NCBI RefSeq assembly: GCF_018917235.1
Contig: NZ_JAHLOF010000001.1
Location: forward strand, 434,001 to 498,000
Direction of reading: 5' to 3'
Length of the DNA stretch: 64,000 bases
Origin: Metaclostridioides mangenotii
Lineage (GTDB): Bacteria; Bacillota; Clostridia; Peptostreptococcales; Peptostreptococcaceae
A program made the translations under genes and the position numbers. Positions 44,172 to 50,738 of the stretch are shown one piece after another; the first letter of the stretch is position 1, and every line of letters starts with the position of its first letter. The notes below the pieces were generated by a model that was not told the DNA's origin, made no database searches, and worked only from the letters and a program-made list of their open reading frames with translations.

Positions 44172-44729
44172 TTAAACTCTTGATAAGTATTCGCCTGTTC
44201 TTGTATCTATCTTAACCTTGTCCCCAACATTTATAAATAATGGTACTTGTACAACAGCTCCTGTTTCTACAGTGGCTGCTTTAGTAACATTACTTGCAGT
44301 ATCTCCTTTAATTCCAGGTTCAGTTTCTACTATTTCTAATTCCGCGAAGTTTGGAGCCTCAACTTGGAAAGGTTGCCCTTGGTAGAATCTTATTGTAGCA
44401 ACTTCATTTTCTTTTAAATATTTAACGGCATCTTCTACTTGGTTGTATTCTAAAGGAATTTGCTCGAAAGTCTCTTCGTCCATGAAGTAATATAATTCTC
44501 CATCATTATATAAATACTGCATTTGTCTTGTATCAATTATAGCTTTTGGGAACTTTTCACTTGGGTTGAAAGTTTCTTCTCTTATTGCCCCAGTTTTTAA
44601 GTTTCTGTACTTTGTTCTAACAAATGCTGCTCCTTTACCTGGCTTAACATGTTGGAAATCTACTACTAGACATGGTTGTCCGTCTTTTTCAAATGTTACA
44701 CCTTTTCTAAAATCTCCTGCTGATACCAT
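44172..44729 (-). CDS. efp: Translation elongation factor P
   Basis: EF-P relieves ribosome stalling at polyproline. The 185-residue protein has the KOW-like domain 1 with the tip loop [10 protein letters not shown] (modified lysine or, as in some Firmicutes, Lys32 carrying 5-aminopentanol), followed by two OB domains and the C-terminal signature [20 protein letters not shown], split here as INVGDKVKI and [16 protein letters not shown] precedes the ATG. Which modification enzyme is used cannot be told from the window. Confidence 0.96.
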   Translation of the reverse strand: MVSAGDFRKGVTFEKDGQPCLVVDFQHVKPGKGAAFVRTKYRNLKTGAIREETFNPSEKFPKAIIDTRQMQYLYNDGELYYFMDEETFEQIPLEYNQVEDAVKYLKENEVATIRFYQGQPFQVEAPNFAELEIVETEPGIKGDTASNVTKAATVETGAVVQVPLFINVGDKVKIDTRTGEYLSRV

Positions 44730-44956
44730 ATGTTTATTCCTCCATCTTAAATCTTATAATTATGGTAGCATTAACCATACATTAATTAATCATGTCCTGT
44801 AAATTCCCTACATTACAGGATTACAAATTTTTCTAGTATTATCATATCACAAAATACACACATATAACAAGGATTTGACACGCCTTATAACTTTATTTTT
44901 TAATATAAATAAAGATTCATCGTATTTTATACATTATATGTTATATATTTTTCCTT

Positions 44957-45541
44957 TTACTCCGTATTCAATATATTTATATCAAATTTTGTTTGATATT
45001 TCTGAGAGTTTTTAGATAAATTTAAACACACTTTTATATACGTCCCTTTATCTATCTGTCGTATATATATATTATCTACATAGTCTCCAATTTCATACCC
45101 ACCAGCTTGACTAGAACCATTTTTTAGTGAGTTGACAAAAACTTTATTTCTGTTTCCGTTTAAATATATCTCTTTATCATCCGAACTGTCATCTCCAGTT
45201 GAATACTTAAGCTTTATTGACTTAACATCTATATACTCATTTGTATTATTCTCACCATATTTAAGGGGAGTAATACTTATTATCCCTTTACTATTTGACA
45301 CTAGGCTCTCTATGTGTTTAGTAATTTCAGCAGACTGCTGTTGAAGTTCAACTAAATCATTCATTCTATTTTTTAAATTTAATGTAACACTTAAAAGTGA
45401 ATATAAAGTAAATGATATAATCACGACTACAGACAGTGAAACTACACCTTCAATTAACAAGTACCCTTTGGATACTTTTAAACTAGAGATTTGTTTCACA
45501 AGTTTCGTAACAGACTTATAGTCATGCAATTTAACTCTCAT
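44957..45541 (-). CDS. Type IV prepilin-like protein, downstream member of the cluster
   Basis: This is a prepilin-like protein of about 194 residues. A 25-30 residue leader ends in KVSKG, then the mature start YLLIEGVVSLSVVVIISF has a hydrophobic helix and the required glutamate at position 5 (Y-L-L-I-E). The rest is a polar pilin head with repeated Lys/Asn. GGAAG precedes the ATG at 45541, which overlaps the end of the previous gene by 11 bases. It is the last of four such genes, and minor pilins priming a type IV pilus or competence/secretion pseudopilus is the likely role. Confidence 0.75.
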   Translation of the reverse strand: MRVKLHDYKSVTKLVKQISSLKVSKGYLLIEGVVSLSVVVIISFTLYSLLSVTLNLKNRMNDLVELQQQSAEITKHIESLVSNSKGIISITPLKYGENNTNEYIDVKSIKLKYSTGDDSSDDKEIYLNGNRNKVFVNSLKNGSSQAGGYEIGDYVDNIYIRQIDKGTYIKVCLNLSKNSQKYQTKFDINILNTE

Positions 45542-45953
45542 ACTTATCTTCCTTAAGTAGTATTCTTCCACTTACTGGTGTTATAGTTATAAATTTACTA
45601 TAATTATCTTTAAATACTTCTATGGTTGAACCCTTTTCTGCTGGTGATCCGTCAATTTTAAATTTTATAGTGCTTAAACTGTGATCTATCTTTGCACCTT
45701 GTGGTAAAAGATTGGTTTTTATATCCTCTCCATCCTTTCTTAAAGCATAACCTTCTGTACCATCTTTTTTTGTGTAATATATGTATGTATTATAGTTTCC
45801 GAGCATATTTTCTCTTCTTACATATCTAATATCCGAACAAAACTGCCTTGAGAATAAGTTTATAGTTCTATTATCAACACTTCCTTTTGGGATACATAAG
45901 GTAGATAACAGTATTATTATGCTTATTGTTACAACTAGTTCTATTACGGTCAC
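45531..45953 (-). CDS. GspH/FimT-like pseudopilin with atypical leader
   Basis: The hydrophobic stretch TVIELVVTISIIILLSTLCIP is the N-terminal helix of a pilin, split as TVIELVVTIS and IIILLSTLCIP, with glutamate at the fifth position of the mature start. The expected leader glycine is absent. The only near start is a GTG (45953) that would itself be residue 1, and the codon before it is AAT (Asn). An ATT start six codons upstream (reading IEKRRN) is the alternative. The head has FimT-like features. It is either secreted by an unusual start or decayed. Confidence 0.6.
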   Translation of the reverse strand: MTVIELVVTISIIILLSTLCIPKGSVDNRTINLFSRQFCSDIRYVRRENMLGNYNTYIYYTKKDGTEGYALRKDGEDIKTNLLPQGAKIDHSLSTIKFKIDGSPAEKGSTIEVFKDNYSKFITITPVSGRILLKEDKYES

Positions 45954-45971
45954 ATTCCTTCTCTTTTCAAT

Positions 45972-46622
45972 TTATAGCCCCCTGTAGTTATAGAATCTGA
46001 GATAGTCACACTCATTAAGGTCATTCTTCTTTAAATTTTCGCTTTCTTTATTTGTAATAGCGTCATCAGAATTTTTATTTATATTTTCTAAGTTTGTGTA
46101 TCTGTCAAAGTTCATTTCAGCCATATTTTCTGATGATACTTCCTCATCAGAAACTTTGTATGGATTTTTTATAGCTACATTTACTCTAAGATTTTTATAG
46201 TAATTTTCATCTTTAGCAGTACTGCTTACTTCAAATAGTAAGTATCCATTTTCTTGTAATAATCTGTTATTAGTTATTTTAATACTTACATTTTTTAAAT
46301 CACTGCTACTCAAATTCTTTATATCGTTAATAAAAGTATTCATGTTATTTCCTAAGAAATACTCGTTAAACCCATTTTCATCGGAAGTAGTGTCGATTGC
46401 TTTTCTGATATGTCTCAGCACATTGCTTTTTACTAATTCAGATCCACTAACAGAATTCTCCTTTAAAATATTATCTTTATACTCTAAATCAAATATCCTA
46501 CTATTTGTATATATCCAGCTAATGCACACTACACTTACTGCTGTTATTATAGAAAAAACCAATAGAGAGACAATTAAAACCGAGCCACTATTGTTTTTAA
46601 TGTTTCTAGTGTTTCGTAACAT
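45972..46622 (-). CDS. PilX-like prepilin of the type IV pilus cluster
   Basis: The 216-residue protein begins MLRNTRNIKNNSGSVLIVSL. NNSG is followed by SVLIVSLLVFSIITAVSVV, like the PilX N-terminus (which lacks the fifth-position glutamate). The long polar head contains many Asn, Glu and Lys. The start at 46622 has GGAG ten bases upstream and overlaps the preceding gene by 17 bases, so the genes are tightly coupled. PilX-type minor pilins sit at the tip complex. Confidence 0.65.
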   Translation of the reverse strand: MLRNTRNIKNNSGSVLIVSLLVFSIITAVSVVCISWIYTNSRIFDLEYKDNILKENSVSGSELVKSNVLRHIRKAIDTTSDENGFNEYFLGNNMNTFINDIKNLSSSDLKNVSIKITNNRLLQENGYLLFEVSSTAKDENYYKNLRVNVAIKNPYKVSDEEVSSENMAEMNFDRYTNLENINKNSDDAITNKESENLKKNDLNECDYLRFYNYRGL

Positions 46623-46974
46623 AACTAACCAACTCCAATGTTCTTCTATTACCAATTACTTTTACATTTATTTTATAATTTTTTACAAACTCACTATTTG
46701 ATGTAACTGTACTCGATACAACATAATCCCCGACTTGATTATTACCTATGTCTAAAGATTTTACTTGGATTTCTTCACTTTCATTATTTTTTATCTTATA
46801 TTTTTGATTTTCCAAATTAGATTTTGCTAAGTTTAACATTTCTCTATTTTTCTCATTATTTTTAATATGTCTATAACAATTTTGAAGAGCAGTCGATACT
46901 AAATAAACTGAAACTATTAGTATTGACAGGCTCACAACACATTCTATAGCGACAAAACCTTTGCTACTTTTCAA
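46606..46974 (-). CDS. PilV-like minor prepilin
   Basis: This 122-residue protein has a very short type III leader, MKSSKG, cleaved before FVAIECVVSLSILIVSVYLV. The mature start has glutamate at position 5 (F-V-A-I-E). A polar head of about 95 residues follows. It is the first gene of the cluster, 75 bases after aroE, with AAAGGAGA before the ATG. It is the clearest prepilin of the four and needs a PilD-type peptidase, which is not in this window. Confidence 0.8.
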   Translation of the reverse strand: MKSSKGFVAIECVVSLSILIVSVYLVSTALQNCYRHIKNNEKNREMLNLAKSNLENQKYKIKNNESEEIQVKSLDIGNNQVGDYVVSSTVTSNSEFVKNYKINVKVIGNRRTLELVSYVTKH

Positions 46975-47048
46975 TAGAATCTCCTTTCAAAATCACTAGT
47001 TATCTATAATTTACAAATAGATAATTTTTAACGGTTTAAATTTAGTAA

Positions 47049-47900
47049 TCATATAGTACAATTGTACATATTTTTAAGAATTTCCTTATCTTCTAGTGTT
47101 GGATTTATTCCCGTCCATATTTTAAATGCTGCTAGTCCTTGATTTACAAGCATATCGATTCCGTACATAGTCTCTATATTTTGACTTTTAGCCCATTTAA
47201 TTAAACTTGTATTGTGAGGATTATATACAATATCACAAACTAGTACTGCTTTATCAATTGAGATATTTTTATCTATAGGACAATCGTCACTTTTCATACC
47301 AATAGGTGTTGCATTTATAAGTATATCTACACCTTCAAGATCGTTCTTATCTACTTCTTTTTTGCTGCAACATGCTTTGGTTTCAAAGTTGGAGTTTATT
47401 GTTTCTACAATGTGATTTGCATTATCTAAACTTCTATTTCGAATTTCAATTGACTTAGCTCCTTCAACAGCAAGCTCTATAGATATACTTCTACATGCAC
47501 CACCTGCTCCAAGAATTAGAATTTTTTTACCTTTTATGCTGTATCCTATATCGAATATAGACTGAACAAAACCTATCCCGTCTGTATTATAACCTTTCAA
47601 TGCACCTCCCTCATTTTTAATTGTATTTACTGCCCCAACTAATTTAGATTTTATATCTAAAAAATCTAAGTATTTCATAATTTCTACCTTATGTGGAATA
47701 GTAACGTTTAACCCGATTATACCTAGGACTCTTACAGATTCTACAGCTGCCTTTAAATCCTCTTTTGATATATCAAAACATTCGTAAATAATATTTTCTT
47801 TATATTTTCTATAAAGGTAATTGTGTATAACTGGAGAAAAACTGTGCTCCACCGGATGACCAAAAAGACATGTAGTTTTTGTTTTTGCATTTATTTCCAT
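47049..47900 (-). CDS. aroE: Shikimate dehydrogenase
   Basis: AroE reduces 3-dehydroshikimate with NADPH in the aromatic amino acid pathway. The 283-residue protein has the substrate domain (CLFGHPVEHSFSPVIHNYL, GLNVTIPHK with catalytic lysine and AVNTI) and the NADP domain (LILGAGGACRSISIEL, then RNRS, and NATPIGM). GAGGAG precedes the ATG. Together with aroK downstream it shows the chorismate pathway. It is divergent from sigK. Confidence 0.95.
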   Translation of the reverse strand: MEINAKTKTTCLFGHPVEHSFSPVIHNYLYRKYKENIIYECFDISKEDLKAAVESVRVLGIIGLNVTIPHKVEIMKYLDFLDIKSKLVGAVNTIKNEGGALKGYNTDGIGFVQSIFDIGYSIKGKKILILGAGGACRSISIELAVEGAKSIEIRNRSLDNANHIVETINSNFETKACCSKKEVDKNDLEGVDILINATPIGMKSDDCPIDKNISIDKAVLVCDIVYNPHNTSLIKWAKSQNIETMYGIDMLVNQGLAAFKIWTGINPTLEDKEILKNMYNCTI

Positions 47901-48118
47901 AGCTTACTCTCCTCTATTTTATTGACATCAATATGTTCAATTATACTTATTAAAAATCCCAAATTTCTCTTACGTGTTTTCAATTTATATTTTATTTATT
48001 CAAATACATACTTAATATTACCTGAATAGTTATTATTCGTAAATACGATTAAAATTATTTTAGTTATGGTTAGTCGTTTTATTGTATTATTACTATTTTA
48101 TTTTAGTTATATCAGTCA

Positions 48119-48144
48119 ACTTGGATAAGTCCTCTTCATATAAT
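48119..48144 (+). promoter_or_regulatory. Candidate SigK/SigE-type promoter of sigK
   Basis: AC at 48119-48120 and CATATAAT at 48137-48144 are 16 bases apart, close to the AC-N16/17-CATA pattern of SigK promoters. The expected start is about 25 bases before the TTG. Autoregulation of sigK by SigK and SigE is known in related bacteria. Confidence 0.45.
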
Positions 48145-48174
48145 TTAAGGTGACCGTATAAAGGGGGTGACTTA

Positions 48175-48816
48175 TTGACTACTGCTAAATCGTTTGAAAA
48201 ACCACTAACCCCTGAAGAGGAAATCAAATATTTAACCAAATTCAAAATAGAGGATGACAGAAATGCTAAAGATATATTAATAGAGAGAAACATGAGATTA
48301 GTGGCCTATATTGCAAAAAAATATAACAATGCCGCAGAAGATCAAGATGATTTAATTTCCATAGGCACTATAGGGCTAATAAAGGCCATTGACACTTTCA
48401 AAATAGATAAAGGTACTCGATTAGCTACATATGCATCGAGATGTATCGAAAACGAAATTTTGATGCATATCAGGACAAATAAAAAGAACAAGGTTCAAGT
48501 GTCTCTTCAAGACCCTATAGGAACAGACAAAGAGGGCAACGAAATAAATTTACTAGATATCTTAGGAACAGATATCGACTATGTTGTTGATGAAGTTCAA
48601 TTGAAGGTTGAAGTTAGTAAACTATATAAACAATTGAATGACATACTAACTCCTAGAGAAAGAGAAATTGTGCAGTTGAGGTATGGACTTACACCCCTTG
48701 GATATAAAACTCAAAGAGAAATAGCACAAAAATTAGACATATCAAGATCCTACGTATCTAGGATAGAGAAAAAAGCCTTAAACAAACTACAGAAAGAATT
48801 GAGTAAAGAGTTTTAG
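48175..48816 (+). CDS. sigK: RNA polymerase sporulation sigma factor SigK
   Basis: SigK controls late mother-cell genes of sporulation. The 213-residue protein has region 2 (RNMRLVAYIAKKY, DLISIGTIGLIKAIDTF, TYASRCIENEILMHIR), the SigK-specific LQDPIGTDKEGNEINLLDIL, and region 4 with a helix-turn-helix (REIAQKLDISRSYVSRIEKKAL). Translation starts at TTG (48175) five bases after GGGGGTG, because an in-frame stop at 48151 forbids an earlier start. Only six residues precede FEKPLTPEEE, so there is no cleavable pro-sequence like that of Bacillus. C. difficile SigK also lacks one. The gene is uninterrupted, with no skin element in it. Confidence 0.93.
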   Translation: MTTAKSFEKPLTPEEEIKYLTKFKIEDDRNAKDILIERNMRLVAYIAKKYNNAAEDQDDLISIGTIGLIKAIDTFKIDKGTRLATYASRCIENEILMHIRTNKKNKVQVSLQDPIGTDKEGNEINLLDILGTDIDYVVDEVQLKVEVSKLYKQLNDILTPREREIVQLRYGLTPLGYKTQREIAQKLDISRSYVSRIEKKALNKLQKELSKEF

Positions 48817-48870
48817 TAGATTTTTAGTCTCTAATCGCTTTTATTCTTTAAACTCTAAATCCCCCTATAT

Positions 48871-48907
48871 AATCCCAACTAGAATCTAGAAAACTCTAGC
48901 TGGGATT
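48871..48907 (+). terminator. Rho-independent terminator after sigK
   Basis: AATCCCA-CTAGA pairs with TCTAG-TGGGATT with one internal mismatch and a T-rich tail, 55 bases after the sigK stop. Its inner part can instead pair with a sequence 60 bases further on (see the 13-base repeat). Confidence 0.75.
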
Positions 48908-48967
48908 ATTTCGATTTAAAGTGTTTAAGCCATTATTAACAGCCAAAGCCAACGGAGTTTTCTAGAT
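48884..48967. repeat. 13-base inverted repeat after sigK
   Basis: ATCTAGAAAACTC (48884-48896) and GAGTTTTCTAGAT (48955-48967) are perfect inverse copies 58 bases apart. They lie at the border between the sigK unit and foreign-looking DNA with an antibiotic-resistance gene and a recombinase remnant, so they may be traces of an element end. Confidence 0.5.
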
Positions 48968-49026
48968 ATTTTAAAATAAAAATTAGAATAAATAAGTAAA
49001 AAGCCCCTTAATCTGAATATAAAAAA

Positions 49027-49170
49027 TCATAATGATGTTATTTTATTACCTAGTAATTTTGTCTCTCTTATCTTAAATATTTTACCTGTTTTAGCTCCAG
49101 GGAGAGCTTTATTTATCTTAGCAGCTATAGAGTTAATCACTACCTTTCCTAAACCTGGAAGGTAAAGTAT
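49027..49170 (-). pseudogene. Unidentified C-terminal coding fragment
   Basis: A minus-strand frame with no start reads QILYLPGLGKVVINSIAAKI, then NKALPGAKTGKIFKIRE and TKLLGNKITSL before a TGA at 49027. It begins where the adenylyltransferase gene ends, in another frame. Codon choice looks like real protein, but I do not recognise the family. It may be a decayed gene of the mobile element or the distal half of a gene broken by it. Confidence 0.45.
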
Positions 49171-49174
49171 CTGT

Positions 49175-49960
49175 TTAGATACAATGATAAGACTCTATAG
49201 AGTTTTTCATATGATTAACGAGTGCTATCACCTCGGTTTCCAATCCCTCCCAATTATCAACATACTCTCCTCGATAAGCTTTTCTGGCTAAGTCAAGTAA
49301 AGTCGCATGTTCCTTAGGTAACTGAGGTATAGCCCACTCCGCAGCCACATCTTTTGGAGAAATTTCACCTACAGTCACTGTTAGCCACATTCGTGCAAGG
49401 GTTAAAATCACGTTACGTTCATCACCTTTGATACCCTCAATCAAACCTGGCAAAGACTCCATAATCGCTCTTCGAATATCTTTAATCGGCACTGGATCAA
49501 GTATATCTGAAGAGTGAGGGCCAAAAAGAGAAACACTACTCATTCTTACTTGTGCTAAAACTATAGCCAAATCAGGATCAAAAGTTGGTTCATGGACATG
49601 CCCTTTCTCAAACTCATCCCTAAGCCATTCACCATAGATAAATTCATTTTTTGGCGGATATCGCCAAGGTACAACATCCTCATGGTTTATAACCGTGACT
49701 TCAAGAGGTCGCACAGAATCAACATTTCCAATCTTTCCAGATATAAGCATTAGTCTATCGGTTAATTTTCTTCGAGTTGCTTCAGTCATACTATTATTTA
49801 CAACCACTAGAACATCTACATCGCTATTAATATGCAAGCCACCTACTACTGCAGAACCAAATAGATATACGCCAACCACAATTCTATCTAGTAACTCCTC
49901 TATGATTTTTAATGTTTGTATTGCTTCCTTCGGTATTTTTACGCTATTAAGATTACTCAT
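49175..49960 (-). CDS. Aminoglycoside nucleotidyltransferase, ANT(9)-type (spectinomycin)
   Basis: The 261-residue protein has the nucleotidyltransferase motif GVYLFGSAVVGGLHINSDVD, with the metal-binding aspartates, then LEVTVINHEDVVPWRYPP and the C-terminal GDERNVILTLARMW and SPKDVAAEWAIPQLPKEHA. These match the AadA/ANT(9) family. From memory it is closest to ANT(9)-Ia of Gram-positive bacteria but clearly different, so spectinomycin is the likely substrate. The start at 49960 (MSNLNSVKIPKEAI) has GAGGAG ten bases upstream. It sits in a region with recombinase and small-gene remnants, so it probably came by transfer. Confidence 0.85.
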   Translation of the reverse strand: MSNLNSVKIPKEAIQTLKIIEELLDRIVVGVYLFGSAVVGGLHINSDVDVLVVVNNSMTEATRRKLTDRLMLISGKIGNVDSVRPLEVTVINHEDVVPWRYPPKNEFIYGEWLRDEFEKGHVHEPTFDPDLAIVLAQVRMSSVSLFGPHSSDILDPVPIKDIRRAIMESLPGLIEGIKGDERNVILTLARMWLTVTVGEISPKDVAAEWAIPQLPKEHATLLDLARKAYRGEYVDNWEGLETEVIALVNHMKNSIESYHCI

Positions 49961-50090
49961 CAAATACATACTCCTCTCGTCTAAAATAAATATTCTTAAA
50001 TAATCTATTACTCTATAAGACCTCCTAATATTAATCTATATATTAATACAATATCAATATATACTAAACTTTAAAAGGTAAATTTAATGT

Positions 50091-50231
50091 TTATTTATTC
50101 TCTAAATTATACATTACGTTAGGATTCTTAGGTATCTTCCTAATGTCCTTACTTATCTCCCTTAGTTCTTTGTCAAAAAAATCTATAGTCGCCCCAATAA
50201 GTCCTGCATCAACCCAAACTTTCTTTTTCAT
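50091..50231 (-). CDS. 46-residue protein of unknown function
   Basis: GGAG lies seven bases before an ATG that opens a 46-codon frame, starting MKKKVWVDAGLIGATIDFFD and ending NVMYNLENK. It is basic at the ends and I do not recognise it. It follows a terminator (50261-50286) and lies between the ANT(9) gene and other remnants of a mobile element, so it is probably an element-borne gene, perhaps regulatory or toxin-like. Real translation is not certain. Confidence 0.5.
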   Translation of the reverse strand: MKKKVWVDAGLIGATIDFFDKELREISKDIRKIPKNPNVMYNLENK

Positions 50232-50260
50232 TATCCTCTCCTACTTATTTTATTGCATTA

Positions 50261-50286
50261 AAAAAGAACTCCTATATAAGAGTCCT
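50261..50286 (-). terminator. Terminator-like hairpin before the 46-residue gene
   Basis: On the minus strand GGACTC pairs with GAGTTC (one G-U pair) over a short loop and runs straight into TTTTTT. It lies 37 bases after the stop of the interrupted small gene at 50323. Confidence 0.5.
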
Positions 50287-50322
50287 CAGTAAAAATATAT
50301 ACGTTATCTTTTATTTGTTTTG

Positions 50323-50496
50323 TTATTCTTCATTTTTAATGAAATAACAAGCTAAACAAGCTAGTAGAGAAATTATCCAAGCATTAGTGAAAAATGAATT
50401 CATAATAATTCATAGAATTACAAATACAAACGCAATATCAATATTTTTTCTATTTAAATAAAGTTGTATCTTTTTTATATAAGTCAATATCCCCAT
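50323..50496 (-). pseudogene. Small membrane protein gene with an in-frame TGA
   Basis: From an ATG at 50496 the frame reads MGILTYIKKIQLYLNRKNID, then IAFVFVIL, a TGA, IIMNSFFTNAWIISLLACLA and CYFIKNEE before a TAA at 50323. The TGA replaces what would be one codon in a two-helix membrane protein of 57 residues, and a TGG-to-TGA change (Trp) is the simplest explanation. A phage/conjugative-element holin-like or hypothetical small membrane protein is suggested by size. It could restart at the ATG after the stop. Confidence 0.45.
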
Positions 50497-50528
50497 CCCC
50501 TTTAGATATTTATTTTTGTATCATGTAA

Positions 50529-50693
50529 TGTTATAGTCACACTCACGCTAATATGTTAATACAAAATGGAGTTACACCTAAAGATGTTCAAAAAAGATTA
50601 GGACATTCAAATATTAATATAACATTAAATACTTATACGCATACTTCAGAAGAATCACAAAGAAAGGTGGCTGAGTTATTCGATAGATTATAA
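50529..50693 (+). pseudogene. C-terminal fragment of a phage-type tyrosine recombinase
   Basis: A plus-strand frame reads CYSHTHANMLIQNGVTPKD, VQKRLGHSNINITLNTYTHT and ends KVAELFDRL with a TAA at 50691. This is the end of an integrase of Tn916/phage type, with the LGHS histidine and the catalytic tyrosine (NTYTHT) present. The first motif has CYSHTH where HDLRHTH is expected, so the catalytic arginine is lost, and the frame is cut upstream by a TAA. It is a dead remnant. Confidence 0.85.
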
Positions 50694-50725
50694 TTTGCCA
50701 CCGAGTTTGTAATTACGGTGGCAAA
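50694..50725. repeat. Inverted repeat at the end of the recombinase remnant
   Basis: Perfect 10-base arms TTTGCCACCG and CGGTGGCAAA enclose 12 bases, directly after the recombinase stop and 14 bases before the penicillin-binding protein stop. It could be the terminator of both genes or part of an attachment site. The tail is not T-rich on the plus strand. Confidence 0.6.
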
Positions 50726-50738
50726 TAGTCTATTTAGT

